NCBI RefSeq assembly: GCF_027158205.1
Contig: NZ_JAPVLU010000043.1
Span: 21,333-85,332, forward strand
Direction: 5' to 3'
Length of the DNA stretch: 64,000 bases
Origin: Streptomyces sp. H39-S7
GTDB taxonomy: Bacteria; Actinomycetota; Actinomycetes; Streptomycetales; Streptomycetaceae
Shown here in pieces: positions 33,400 through 43,161 of the stretch. Under the pieces are notes generated by a model that saw nothing but the letters and a program-made list of their open reading frames with translations, made no database searches and had not been told where the DNA came from. The position numbers and the translations under genes are program-made. Position 1 is the stretch's first letter, and each line of letters begins with the position of its first letter.

Positions 33400-33428
33400 C
33401 CGGTGCTGCCGGATGAGATGATCTCCTG

Positions 33429-35018
33429 ATGGTCAGCGACTTGGGGTCGGGCATGGGACACGTCAGCATCGTGGTGATCGTCTACAACGACGCCTCCCGC
33501 ATCGTGAGCGCCGTGGAATCCGCGCTCGCACAGGGGCCGGAGGTCGGCGAGGTGATCGTCGTCGACGACTGTTCGACGGACGGCACGGTCGACGCGCTCG
33601 CGCCGCTCGCCGCGGAACCGCGGCTGCGGATCATCGCCCGGGAGACGAACAGCGGCGGGTGCGGGACGCCCCGCAACGACGGCATGGCCGCCGCCGCGTT
33701 CCCGTACGTGATGTTCCTGGACAGCGACGACATCCTCCCGCCGCGGGCGATCGGGACCCTGCTGCCGATCGCCGAGGAGCGGCGTGCCGACGTCGTCGCC
33801 GGTCAGTGCCTGCGCGTGGAGCTCCCGGACGGCGCGACCACCGTCTGGGCCCCGCTGCTGTACGACCGGTCGGCGGGCGCCGAGCTGCCCGGCACCGTGA
33901 TCGAGGGGATCGAGAACACCCCCCGCATGCTGTGGGACACCCTCTCGGTCAACAAGCTCTATCGCAGGGCGTTCCTGGAGAAGCACAGCATCACCTTCCC
34001 GCACGGCGCCTTCCACTACGAGGACTTCGTCTTCACCGCGCGCGTGTACGCCGCCGACCCGCGGCTGGCCGTGACCGACGAGCCCGTCTACCTCTGGCAG
34101 GTGCGCCGGCAGGCGGCGAAGCTGTCGATCTCGCTGAGCCGCGGCGCCATCAGGAACTGGCAGTCCCGGGTGACCGCCCACCGGGGCGTCGTCGAGGTAC
34201 TGCGCTCCGCCGGGCGCGAGGAGCTGGCGCTGCACGCGCTGGCCAAGTTCTGCGACTACGACCTGCCGCTGTACCTGCGTGAACTCCCGCAGCGCGACCG
34301 GGAGTACGTGGCCGAGTGGTGGCGGATCACCCGTGAGTACCTGACCGGGTTCGACCCGGAGGGGATCGCCTGCGCGGGTGTCGTCTCCCGCTGGATCGCC
34401 GACGCGATCCTGACCGCGCCCGAGCCGGCGGAGCTCGGCCGGCTGGTGGAGCTGACCGCACGCCCGCCCCGGCTGATCCCGCCGTACGACGACCTCGCCG
34501 CACCCCCCGCCGGCCTCGGCCTGCTGACCACCGCCGAACTGCCGGTGGCCGTCGACGGCCGCGTCAGGGCCGGCGGCAGCACCCGGCTGAGCCTGCGCGT
34601 GCACGAGCTGTACGGGCGGCTCGCGGAGCTCGGCCCGCGCACCGTCACCGTCGAGTTGGAGGAGCGCACGGGCGGCCGCCCCGCGGTCGCCGTGGAGGCG
34701 CCGCTGGTCCCCGACGGCGACGGCTGGACCGCCGGGGTACGGCTGTCGACCGCTGCCCTGGCCTGCCCCGGGAGGCTCGGCGTGTGGAGCGTACGGGCTG
34801 AGATCCGGTACGCCGACGGCTCCGCGACCCCGGTGGAGGTGCGTGCCGCCGGGACGCAGGCGGCGCGCCGGGGCATCGTGGTGCGCCCCACCGGCCGGGT
34901 GCTGCTGGTGCAGACGCACGTCACCGGCGGCCGGGCACTGGTCCTGCGGGTCGCCGACGGGCTGCAGGGGGCCCGCAGGGTCGCCGAGGCCCGGGTGCGC
35001 AGGCTGCTCGGCCGCTGA
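33429..35018 (+). CDS. Family 2 glycosyltransferase, probable envelope glycopolymer synthesis
   Basis: This 529-residue protein has a GT2 (GT-A) domain in the first 220 residues: VSIVVIVYNDASRI at the N-terminus, VVDDCSTDGT, and the metal-binding FLDSDD motif near residue 100. The remaining part has helices and a beta-rich C-terminal region similar in style to the middle domain of the TagF-like neighbour. It is convergent with the GT2-TagF fusion gene, and galE lies beyond. Together with the LCP gene downstream this suggests a role in wall teichoic acid or a related polymer. The start could also be a later ATG (33453). No clear ribosome-binding site is seen. Confidence 0.88.
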   Translation: MVSDLGSGMGHVSIVVIVYNDASRIVSAVESALAQGPEVGEVIVVDDCSTDGTVDALAPLAAEPRLRIIARETNSGGCGTPRNDGMAAAAFPYVMFLDSDDILPPRAIGTLLPIAEERRADVVAGQCLRVELPDGATTVWAPLLYDRSAGAELPGTVIEGIENTPRMLWDTLSVNKLYRRAFLEKHSITFPHGAFHYEDFVFTARVYAADPRLAVTDEPVYLWQVRRQAAKLSISLSRGAIRNWQSRVTAHRGVVEVLRSAGREELALHALAKFCDYDLPLYLRELPQRDREYVAEWWRITREYLTGFDPEGIACAGVVSRWIADAILTAPEPAELGRLVELTARPPRLIPPYDDLAAPPAGLGLLTTAELPVAVDGRVRAGGSTRLSLRVHELYGRLAELGPRTVTVELEERTGGRPAVAVEAPLVPDGDGWTAGVRLSTAALACPGRLGVWSVRAEIRYADGSATPVEVRAAGTQAARRGIVVRPTGRVLLVQTHVTGGRALVLRVADGLQGARRVAEARVRRLLGR

Positions 35019-35037
35019 CGCGCCCGCCCGGTTCACC

Positions 35038-35077
35038 CGAAAGGGCGGCCACCCCCGAGGGGATGGCCGCCCTTTCG
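35038..35077. terminator. Bidirectional terminator between convergent glycosyltransferase genes
   Basis: A 14-bp stem, CGAAAGGGCGGCCA and its complement, plus an inner CCCC/GGGG lies between the two convergent stop codons. Both directions end in a pyrimidine-rich CCCTTTCG. Confidence 0.8.
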
Positions 35078-35093
35078 CGGCTGTGGCGGGAGG

Positions 35094-38000
35094 TCAGGAC
35101 TCCTTGGCCAGCTCCTGCATCCGGTCGATGACCCTGCCCGCGGCATGGCCGTCGTCCAGGTCGCAGAAGACGTCCTGGAACTTCTTGTAGGCGTCCTTGT
35201 ACCGGTCCGTGACCGCGTCCAGGTCCTTGAGCGACGCGATCAGCTCGTCCGACGTCGCGATCAGCGGCCCGGGGGCCTCCTTCTCGAAGTCGAAGTAGAA
35301 GCCGCGCAGCTGGTCGCGGTAATGCGCCAGGTCGTAGGTGAAGAACAGCATCGGGCGGCCGGTGTTCGCGTAGTCGAACATCAGCGACGAGTAGTCCGTG
35401 ATCAGAACGTCCGCGGCGAGGAACAGCTCGCCGATCTCCGGGTACTCCGAGACGTCCCAGACGAAGCCCTCGCCCGCGCCCGGCACCGTGTCCACCACGT
35501 TCGGGTGGCGCCGGACCAGGAGGACGAAGTCGTCCCCGAGCTCCTGCTTGGCCTTCACCAGGTCGACCTGGAGGTCGAGCTTGTACCGGCCGGGGCCGTA
35601 GTACTGGTCGTCGCGCCACGTCGGGGCGTAGAGCACGACCTTCTTGCCCGCGGGGAGGCCGATGCGCTCGCGCACCCGCTGGGCGATCTCCTCGCGCTCC
35701 GGCGCGTAGAGCATGTCGTTGCGCGGGTAGCCCGCTTCGAGCAGCTCACCGTCGAACGCGAACGCGCGCTTCAGGATCGGCGTGCTGAAACGGTTGGGGG
35801 AGACGATGAAGCTCCAGCTCTTCGACTCCTTCGCCACGTTCTCCAGGTACCGCCCGTTGGTGAACTGGACGTCCTCGATGTCGTGGCCGATCTTCTTCAA
35901 CGGCGTGCCGTGCCAGGCCTGGACGACGACCTGGCCCGGACGCCGCTTCAGCCAGTACGGCAGGTGCGCGTTGGTGACGATGTACCGGCTGCGGGCCAGC
36001 GCCTCGAACCACTCGCGGCCCCACATGCGGACGGCCTTGGCGCCCGGCGGGAGCTCCACCTGCTCGTCGCGGACGACCCACAGGTGCTCCAGGTCGTCGC
36101 CGCGCCGCATCAGCTCCTCGAACACCGCACGCGGTGAGTCGGAGAACTGCTTGCCGGTGTAGCTGTCGTACAGCACGGACTCGCGCAGCGGCTGGGTGCG
36201 GGCCTCAGGGTAGAACTGCGTCCGCAGCTGGCGCTGCCGGTACGGGCCCTGCTCGTCGGTCCGCAGCGAGGCGGTGACCTCGAGCGCCAGCCGGTCGTAG
36301 GAGTGCGCGGCCGCGACGTACTTGCGGCCCGCGACCATGGTCTCGGCGGGCAGGTCGTCGATGAGCGCGGGGCTGATGACGACCGGGGTGCGCTCGTTGC
36401 CCTCGACCGAGTTCTGGAACATCAGGTTCCAGCGGCCGGGACGCAGCGGCAGGGTGCCGGCCATGCCCGGGACGGCGTGCACGGTGAGGGTGGCGGAGAA
36501 CCGGTTGTTCTCCACCGTCACGGGGAAGACCTTCTCCTCGTGGTGCGCCCGGTGCATCAGCACCAGGTTCGCCGGGTCGGTGGCGCTGGTCGGGCACTCG
36601 CCCTCGACCAGCAGCGAGCCGTCCGACTGCCAGGTCAGCCGGTCCACGACGGGCCGTACGATCCGGTCGCTCAGCAGCAGGTAGCCCGGCGCGTTGCGGT
36701 GCAGGGCCAGCTCACGGGGGAGCCCCGAGGCCGAGGGCGCGAGCGGGTAGCGGCCCGGCGCCAGGTCGTCGTCGGCGATCAGCTGGCGCGACTTGGGCTC
36801 ACCGGGAACGACGATCTCGGTCCGCCACGTCTCGCTGTCCGGCGCCTTGACCGAGGAGAGCGCCACCTCGGTCATCCGGCCGTCGACGATGTCGTCCAGC
36901 GGGATGCGCACGGTGAAGGCCGTCTGCCCCTGGGTGGCGGCGCCGATCTCCAGCGGGTACTCGTGCGAGCTGGGGGTCTTGAGGTGCTGCATGCTCAGCC
37001 GGCTGCCCTCGGTGAGCTTGCCGGCCGCCACTCCGCGGATCTCGATGAACCCGTCGGTCAGCTCGTGCCCGGTGACCCGGGCGCGGACCTTCTCCACCCG
37101 CAGCCGCAGCCGGCCGCCGATGAACAGCGGGACGATGCGGGTCTCGGCGTCGACGTAGTGCACCGGCGGGTGCGTGCCGGAGCCGAAGGCGCCGGGGTTC
37201 AGGGCGCCCTTGCGCAGCAGGCCGCGACTGAGGTTGCCGATCGCGAAGCGCCAGGTGGACTCGTTCCAGCCGCTGCGCTGCTTGAGCTTCTGCGCGTCGA
37301 CCGTCAGCTCGAATCCGGACCAGTCGTACGAGTAGCGGTTCTGGCCGGAGGTCGACGTGGCCTCGGGGCGGAAGACCGTGCGCGCCGGAATGACCAGCGT
37401 GCGCTTGGACTTGCTGTTGCGCAGCGCGATGACCTTGAGCGACATCCGCCGCTTGTGGACGTTCAGGTTGCTGACGTAGGAGAAGCCCTCGATCTTCAGC
37501 TCGTCGCCGTGCCAGGTGATCGAGGACACCTTCGTGCGCAGCGCCAGTTCCTGCTTGAGGCGGTACACGTGCTTCGGCACACCCACGGTGCGGTTGCCGA
37601 AGAACGGGAACCTGCCGTAGCGGCGGAACCGCCGGACGACCGGGAGCGAGGCTCCGGTCTCCTTCTTCTCGTACGACAGGACCTCGAGCAGTTCGTCCAG
37701 CTTGCCGTGCCGGATCAGGTGCCACTTCAGCCGCATCAGGGCCGGCAGCGCGTCCAGGGCACGGGGGTCCACCCGGCTCAGGAAGTCCGAGGCGACCTTC
37801 ATGAAGAGCTCGCGGAACTCCTGGTCGGCGTCCGGCAGCACGTTGATGAAGATCCGGATGTCGCTGGCGAGCGCCGTCTCGTCGTACCACCGCTTGTACT
37901 TGCGGTACTCCTTGCCCGGCTGCGCGGCGAGGAACCGGCTGACGGAGTCGACGGCGGCCACGCGGTCGCGGACCGACTTCAACTCGGTGCGGCGCTGGGT

Positions 38001-38660
38001 GATGGACGGTGCCGCGCCGCCCTCGCGCTGCCGCCAGTAGTACGTGGGCTCACCGAGGATGTCGACGCTGCGGGCCCGGAAGTGCGCCGGGACCGTCAAC
38101 GGGGTGTCCTCGTAGAGCACACCTTCGGGGAACTCCATCGCGTACTTGTCCCAGAAGGTGCGGCGGAACACCTTGTTGGGGGCGAGCCGGTCGGCGATGA
38201 GCGCCGGGTCGCGCGTGATGTGCGTCTTCAGCCGCGTCGTCGCCGTGGCCTTGCGGTGCATGGCGGACTGGGCGGTGCCCTTCGAGTCCAGCGTGAACAC
38301 GTTGCCCGACGCGAAGTCCGACCCCGTCTCGTCCAGCGTCGACAGGAAGTGCTCGTAGGCGTAGTCCGGGATGATGTCGTCGCTGTCGACGAATGTGAGG
38401 TACTCCACCCCCGGAGTGCAGTTGCGCACGCCGGTGTTGCGGGCGTGGCCCAGGCCGCCGTTGGTCTGTTCGACGAGGCGGAACCGCGGGTCGCGGGCGG
38501 CGAAGGCGGTGGCGAGCTCGCCACTGCTGTCCGTCGAACCGTCGTTGACCATGATGACTTCGAGCTCACGGAGCGTCTGACCGGCGAGCGATTCGAGGCA
38601 TTCCTCGAGAAACGTCTCGACGTTGTAAATCGGCACTACCACCGAGAGCCGAGGGACCAT
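35094..38660 (-). CDS. Glycosyltransferase family 2 fused to TagB/TagF-type CDP-glycerol glycerophosphotransferase
   Basis: This large 1188-residue fusion has an N-terminal GT2 domain (1-about 260) with VVPIYNVETFLEECLESL, MVNDGSTDSSGE and FVDSDD. A long beta-rich middle region follows (about 370-780). The C-terminal glycerophosphotransferase domain (about 800-1188) has AWHGTPLKKIGHD near residue 910, RRHPNV, and DYSSLMFDYANTGRPMLFF. It probably builds a glycerol-phosphate or poly-diglycosylphosphate polymer at the membrane. The ATG has GGAAAGG upstream. It is divergent from galE across 123 bp. Confidence 0.93.
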   Translation of the reverse strand: MVPRLSVVVPIYNVETFLEECLESLAGQTLRELEVIMVNDGSTDSSGELATAFAARDPRFRLVEQTNGGLGHARNTGVRNCTPGVEYLTFVDSDDIIPDYAYEHFLSTLDETGSDFASGNVFTLDSKGTAQSAMHRKATATTRLKTHITRDPALIADRLAPNKVFRRTFWDKYAMEFPEGVLYEDTPLTVPAHFRARSVDILGEPTYYWRQREGGAAPSITQRRTELKSVRDRVAAVDSVSRFLAAQPGKEYRKYKRWYDETALASDIRIFINVLPDADQEFRELFMKVASDFLSRVDPRALDALPALMRLKWHLIRHGKLDELLEVLSYEKKETGASLPVVRRFRRYGRFPFFGNRTVGVPKHVYRLKQELALRTKVSSITWHGDELKIEGFSYVSNLNVHKRRMSLKVIALRNSKSKRTLVIPARTVFRPEATSTSGQNRYSYDWSGFELTVDAQKLKQRSGWNESTWRFAIGNLSRGLLRKGALNPGAFGSGTHPPVHYVDAETRIVPLFIGGRLRLRVEKVRARVTGHELTDGFIEIRGVAAGKLTEGSRLSMQHLKTPSSHEYPLEIGAATQGQTAFTVRIPLDDIVDGRMTEVALSSVKAPDSETWRTEIVVPGEPKSRQLIADDDLAPGRYPLAPSASGLPRELALHRNAPGYLLLSDRIVRPVVDRLTWQSDGSLLVEGECPTSATDPANLVLMHRAHHEEKVFPVTVENNRFSATLTVHAVPGMAGTLPLRPGRWNLMFQNSVEGNERTPVVISPALIDDLPAETMVAGRKYVAAAHSYDRLALEVTASLRTDEQGPYRQRQLRTQFYPEARTQPLRESVLYDSYTGKQFSDSPRAVFEELMRRGDDLEHLWVVRDEQVELPPGAKAVRMWGREWFEALARSRYIVTNAHLPYWLKRRPGQVVVQAWHGTPLKKIGHDIEDVQFTNGRYLENVAKESKSWSFIVSPNRFSTPILKRAFAFDGELLEAGYPRNDMLYAPEREEIAQRVRERIGLPAGKKVVLYAPTWRDDQYYGPGRYKLDLQVDLVKAKQELGDDFVLLVRRHPNVVDTVPGAGEGFVWDVSEYPEIGELFLAADVLITDYSSLMFDYANTGRPMLFFTYDLAHYRDQLRGFYFDFEKEAPGPLIATSDELIASLKDLDAVTDRYKDAYKKFQDVFCDLDDGHAAGRVIDRMQELAKES

Positions 38661-38783
38661 GGGTCAGAACAACCTTTCCGTGGCGGGAAACGACGAACCG
38701 AGGTCCTGCTCCGGGGGAGCGCAGCCTGCTGAGGGTTCACTCCGAGTTTATCGCATGGCTACTCACCGACTTAGACTGACCGG

Positions 38784-39764
38784 ATGACCTGGATGATCAC
38801 CGGTGGTGCCGGATATATCGGATCGCATGTCGTCAAGGCGCTCGTCGAGAGCGGTGAACAGGTGGTCGTCCTCGACGATCTCAGCACCGGCGACGTCACG
38901 CGGCTGCCCGCGGGAGTGCCCCTGGAGCAGGGCTCGGTGCTGGACCGGGCCGTGCTGGACAGCGTCCTGAGCCGGCACGCGGTGACCGGAATCGTGCACA
39001 TCGCGGCGAAGAAGCAGGTCGGCGAGTCGGTCGAGCGCCCCCTGCACTACTACCGCGAGAACGTCGTCGGCCTGCAGACGGTCCTGGAGGCCGCGGCGGA
39101 CGCCGGGGTCGGCCGCTTCCTCTTCTCCTCCTCCGCCGCGGTCTACGGCATGCCGGACGTCGACCTGGTCACCGAGCGGACGCCCTGCGACCCGATGAGC
39201 CCTTACGGCGAGACGAAGCTCACGGGGGAGTGGATGGTCGCCGCGGTGGGCCGGGCGCACGGCATGGCCACCGCCTCGCTCCGCTACTTCAACGTGGCGG
39301 GCGCCGCCTCCGCCGAGCTCGGCGACCCGGGGATCTTCAACCTGGTGCCGATGGTGTTCGAGCGGCTGGACCAGGGCAGGCCCCCGCTGATCTTCGGCGA
39401 CGACTACCCGACGCCGGACGGCACCTGCGTCCGTGACTACATTCACATCGAGGACGTCGCCTCGGCCCATGTCGCCGCGGCGCGGCGGCTGACCGCCGAC
39501 CCCTCGGCGTCCCTGAAGCTCAACATCGGCACCGGCGAGGGCGTGTCGGTGGCCGAGATGATCGACCTCATCCGCGAGGTGTCGGGCCACACCGACCTGG
39601 CGCCCGAGACCGTCCCGCGCCGCGCCGGCGACCCGGCCAGGGTGGTCGCCTCGGCCGAGCTGATCGGCAAGGAACTGGGCTGGTCCGCGCGGTACGACGT
39701 CCGTCAGATGGTCACCTCGGCCTGGGCCGGCTGGCGGCTGCGGCACCCGCGGCCGCAGGACTGA
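38784..39764 (+). CDS. galE: UDP-glucose 4-epimerase
   Basis: This 326-residue short-chain dehydrogenase-type epimerase has the NAD motif GGAGYIGSHVVKAL at the N-terminus, the catalytic SSSAAVYG serine/threonine region, YGETK (Tyr-x3-Lys), and the late motif YIHIEDVASAH. It converts UDP-glucose to UDP-galactose, a likely sugar donor for the adjacent glycosyltransferases. TAGACT (38772-38777) ends 6 nt before the ATG, so the mRNA is probably leaderless; TTATCG (38748-38753) is a possible -35. Confidence 0.94.
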   Translation: MTWMITGGAGYIGSHVVKALVESGEQVVVLDDLSTGDVTRLPAGVPLEQGSVLDRAVLDSVLSRHAVTGIVHIAAKKQVGESVERPLHYYRENVVGLQTVLEAAADAGVGRFLFSSSAAVYGMPDVDLVTERTPCDPMSPYGETKLTGEWMVAAVGRAHGMATASLRYFNVAGAASAELGDPGIFNLVPMVFERLDQGRPPLIFGDDYPTPDGTCVRDYIHIEDVASAHVAAARRLTADPSASLKLNIGTGEGVSVAEMIDLIREVSGHTDLAPETVPRRAGDPARVVASAELIGKELGWSARYDVRQMVTSAWAGWRLRHPRPQD

Positions 39765-39898
39765 TCCGCCGCCCCGGCGGGCCGGCCGCGCGGTGTCCAG
39801 GGCGCGATACGCCCGGCCGCGCGATGCCCCCGATCACGTAGATTGCACGGGATCGGGGCAGGTGGACCGACGGGAACAGGCGAGCACAGGGGACGTAC

Positions 39899-41029
39899 GT
39901 GGCAGCGGCGCGGCAGGACGTGGTGGAGGCCCGCAGGGTCGTGGTCAAGGTCGGTTCGTCCTCGCTGACGACGGCGTCCGGCGGGCTGGACGCGGACCGC
40001 GTCGACGCGCTGGTGGACGTGCTGGCCACGGCCCGGGACAACGGCCGGAGGGAGATCGTGCTGGTCTCCTCCGGCGCCATCGCCGCGGGCCTCGCCCCGC
40101 TCGGCCTCGACCGGCGCCCGCGCGACCTCGCCCGCCAGCAGGCGGCGGCCAGCGTCGGCCAGGGACTGCTGGTGGCCCGGTACACCGCGTCGTTCGCCCG
40201 CTACGGGATCCGGGTCGGCCAGGTGCTGCTGACCTCCGACGACATCAGCCGCCGCGCCCACTACCGCAACGCCTACCGGACGCTGGACCAGCTGCTCGTC
40301 ATGGGCGCGGTGCCGGTCGTCAACGAGAACGACACCGTGGCCACCGACGAGATCCGCTTCGGCGACAACGACCGGCTGGCGTCCCTCGTCGCCCACCTGG
40401 TCCGCGCCGACCTGCTGGTACTCCTGTCCGACGTCGACGGCCTCTACGACGGCGACCCGCGCTCGCCGGGCGCCACCCGCATCGACGAGGTGGCGGGACC
40501 CGCCGACCTCGAAGGCGTCACGATCGGCAGCGCGGGCAAGGCCGGGGTCGGCACCGGCGGCATGGTCACCAAGGTCGAGGCGGCCCGGATCGCGGCCGCC
40601 GCCGGCATCCCCGTCGTCCTCACCTCCGCCAGCCACGCCGCCGACGCCCTCGCGGGACGCGTCACCGGCACGCTCTTCCACCGCACCGGCAAGCGCTCCG
40701 CCGACCGGCTGCTGTGGCTCGCCCACGCCTCCACCCCGCGCGGCGCGCTGCGCCTGGACGCGGGCGCGGTCAAGGCCGTCACCGAGCGCCGCACGTCGCT
40801 GCTGCCGGCCGGACTGACCGGCGTCGAGGGGCAGTTCGTGGCCGGCGACCCGGTCGACCTGCTCGACGAGTCCGGCCGGGCCGTCGCCCGGGGACTCGTC
40901 AACTTCGACGCCAGGGAACTGCCGCGGCTGCTCGGCCGCTCGACGCACGACCTCGCCCGCGAACTCGGACCCGCCTACGAGCGCGAGGTCGTGCACCGCG
41001 ACGACCTCGTTGTGCTGCACCAGCACTGA
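39899..41029 (+). CDS. proB: Glutamate 5-kinase
   Basis: This 376-residue enzyme phosphorylates glutamate, the first step of proline synthesis. It has an amino-acid-kinase domain (1-260) with VVKVGSSSLT, VSSGAIAAGL, NENDTVATDEIRFGDND and GTGGMVTKVEAA, and a C-terminal PUA domain (about 280-370). Feedback inhibition by proline is usual for the family. The GTG start at 39899 has AGGGGAC upstream. TAGATT at about 39839 is a likely -10. A small conserved gene separates it from proA. Confidence 0.96.
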   Translation: MAAARQDVVEARRVVVKVGSSSLTTASGGLDADRVDALVDVLATARDNGRREIVLVSSGAIAAGLAPLGLDRRPRDLARQQAAASVGQGLLVARYTASFARYGIRVGQVLLTSDDISRRAHYRNAYRTLDQLLVMGAVPVVNENDTVATDEIRFGDNDRLASLVAHLVRADLLVLLSDVDGLYDGDPRSPGATRIDEVAGPADLEGVTIGSAGKAGVGTGGMVTKVEAARIAAAAGIPVVLTSASHAADALAGRVTGTLFHRTGKRSADRLLWLAHASTPRGALRLDAGAVKAVTERRTSLLPAGLTGVEGQFVAGDPVDLLDESGRAVARGLVNFDARELPRLLGRSTHDLARELGPAYEREVVHRDDLVVLHQH

Positions 41030-41186
41030 GCCGAGGGCCCGGCCCGGCAGACCCAGTCGGGGACTTCTTGTCGAAAACGCCCCCGCGGTAGCCCGCACCC
41101 TGGTCAACTTTGAAGCGGAGGAGTCGCCAATACCGCCGCGGGGACGGGCGGCGCTCGCAAAGCAGAACGCCACAGGGAGGCCGCCG

Positions 41187-41639
41187 GTGAGACGAGGGCG
41201 CCCAGGTTCGCTCCCCCGGGGGACGACCGAACGGGCACTGGTCAGCGTCGACAGCGGAGTGGACAGCAGTGCGGACCATCAGCCGGAAGCGCGTACCAGC
41301 TCCCGGCTCTGGCACGTGACGCTCAGCGTTTCCGGGCCCGAGGCCCCGCTGCCCGAGGTCAGACGTGCGCTGGAACAGCTCGCGCACGATCACCCGTTCC
41401 TGCTGACCAGCAGGTATGCCGATGACCACGCCGAGATCAGGTACTGGGAGGAGGCCCGTGACCTCCATGACGCCGCGGCCATCGCGCTGCGCCTCTGGGG
41501 CGAGCACCGCTCGACGGCCAAACTTCCGCCATGGGAGACGGTCGGCCTCGAAGTGATCGACCGTGAGACCTATCACCAGCGCATCTCCGAGGGATACGGC
41601 CCGGCACCCGCCGTGCCGGTGGGTGTCCACCCCTTCTAG
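41187..41639 (+). CDS. Conserved hypothetical protein between proB and proA
   Basis: This 150-residue protein of unknown function has the core LWHVTLSVSGPEAPLPEVRRAL...HPFLLTSRYADDHAEIRYWEEARDLHDAAAIALRLW, which is highly Streptomyces-like. A mixed alpha/beta fold with repeated acidic residues is likely. The GTG at 41187 was chosen because AGGGAGG (41174-41180) precedes it by 6 nt; the frame extends back to 41010 and forward starts such as GTG 41259 remain possible. The first 40 residues are basic and look disordered. Its position between proB and proA suggests co-expression but does not show a proline role. Confidence 0.8.
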   Translation: MRRGRPGSLPRGTTERALVSVDSGVDSSADHQPEARTSSRLWHVTLSVSGPEAPLPEVRRALEQLAHDHPFLLTSRYADDHAEIRYWEEARDLHDAAAIALRLWGEHRSTAKLPPWETVGLEVIDRETYHQRISEGYGPAPAVPVGVHPF

Positions 41640-41758
41640 GGGACGCACCCGGCCCGGCCCGGGGCCCCGCCCCCGGCCGGCCGGGGGCGGTCCGAGCCGC
41701 GTCTCAACGGCCGGAAGGGCGTCCCACCGTCCGGGGAGGTCGCCGTAGGCTGCCGGGT

Positions 41759-43066
41759 ATGAGCAGCAGCCACGACGCCCCCTCCCTGCCCTCCCCCCTG
41801 CCCGAGTCCGCCGTGCTGCGGGCCGCCTACCGGGCCAGGGCCGCCGCCGCCGACCTGGCGCCGCTGCCGCGGTCGGCGAAGGACGACGCGCTGCTCGCCA
41901 TCGCCGACGCGCTGGTGGTGCGGACGAAGGAGATCGTCGAGTCCAACGCGCTGGACGTGGCGCGGGCGCGGGCGGCGGGCAGCAGCGAGACGGTCATCGA
42001 CCGGCTGACGCTGACCCGCGAGCGGGTCGCGGCCATCGCCGCCGACGTCCGGGACGTGGCCGGTCTGCCGGACCCGGTCGGCGAGGTCGTGCGCGGCTCG
42101 ACGCTGCCGAACGGGCTCGATCTGCGCCAGGTGCGGGTGCCGCTCGGTGTGGTCGGCATCATCTACGAGGCCCGGCCGAACGTGACCGTGGACGCGGCTG
42201 CGCTGTGCCTGAAGTCCGGGAACGCGGTGCTGCTGCGCGGCTCGTCCTCCGCGTACGCGTCCAACGAGGCGCTGGTGAAGGTGGTGCGGGACGCCGTCGG
42301 AGGCGCCGGACTGCCCGCCGACGCGGTGCAGCTGGTCCCGGGCGAGAGCCGGGAGTCCGTCACGGAACTGATGCGGGCCCGCGGCATGGTCGACGTCCTC
42401 ATCCCGCGCGGCGGAGCGTCACTCATCAGGACGGTCGTCGAACAGTCGACAGTGCCGGTCATCGAGACCGGTACCGGCAACTGCCACGTCTATGTGGACG
42501 CGCAGGCCGACCTCCCGATGGCGGTGGAGGTGCTCATCAACTCCAAGGCGCAGCGTCCCAGCGTCTGCAACTCCGCCGAGACCCTGCTGGTCCACCAGGA
42601 CATCGCCGAGGCGTTCCTGCCGCTGGCACTGGCGGCGCTGGCCGAGGCCGGGGTGACCGTGCACGGCGACGAGCGGGTGCTGGCGCTGGCCGAGCGCACC
42701 GGCTCCAAGGCCACCGTGGTCCCGGCGACCATGGAGGACTGGGAGACGGAGTACCTGAGCTACGACATCGCGGCGGGGGTCGTCGACTCGCTGGACGCGG
42801 CCGTTCACCACATCCGGCTCTGGTCGTCCGGCCACACCGAGGCGATCGTCACCACCTCGCAGCTGGCGGCGCGCCGCTTCACCCAGTTGGTGGACGCGGC
42901 CGCGGTGGTCGTCAACGCCTCGACGCGGTTCACCGACGGCGGCGAGTTCGGCTTCGGCGCGGAGATCGGCATCTCCACCCAGAAGCTGCACGCCCGCGGC
43001 CCGATGGGCCTGCCGGAACTGACGTCGACCAAGTACATCGTGACCGGCGACGGTCACATCCGGTAG
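41759..43066 (+). CDS. proA: Gamma-glutamyl phosphate reductase
   Basis: This 435-residue aldehyde-dehydrogenase-family enzyme reduces glutamyl-5-phosphate to the semialdehyde using NADPH, the second step of proline synthesis. The catalytic Cys lies in RPSVCNSAETLLVH near residue 268; ETGTGNCHVYVD and FTDGGEFGFGAEIGIST are family motifs. TAGGCT (41746-41751) lies 7 nt before the ATG and there is no ribosome-binding site, so translation is probably leaderless and independent of proB. Confidence 0.96.
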   Translation: MSSSHDAPSLPSPLPESAVLRAAYRARAAAADLAPLPRSAKDDALLAIADALVVRTKEIVESNALDVARARAAGSSETVIDRLTLTRERVAAIAADVRDVAGLPDPVGEVVRGSTLPNGLDLRQVRVPLGVVGIIYEARPNVTVDAAALCLKSGNAVLLRGSSSAYASNEALVKVVRDAVGGAGLPADAVQLVPGESRESVTELMRARGMVDVLIPRGGASLIRTVVEQSTVPVIETGTGNCHVYVDAQADLPMAVEVLINSKAQRPSVCNSAETLLVHQDIAEAFLPLALAALAEAGVTVHGDERVLALAERTGSKATVVPATMEDWETEYLSYDIAAGVVDSLDAAVHHIRLWSSGHTEAIVTTSQLAARRFTQLVDAAAVVVNASTRFTDGGEFGFGAEIGISTQKLHARGPMGLPELTSTKYIVTGDGHIR

Positions 43067-43161
43067 CGCGGCGGCCCGTCCACAGGGCCAACGGGGCGGC
43101 CGGGCAGCGTATTTCATCCGCTCCCTGCCCAAAGCGTCGTTGCCAGGACTACCCTGGTCGG

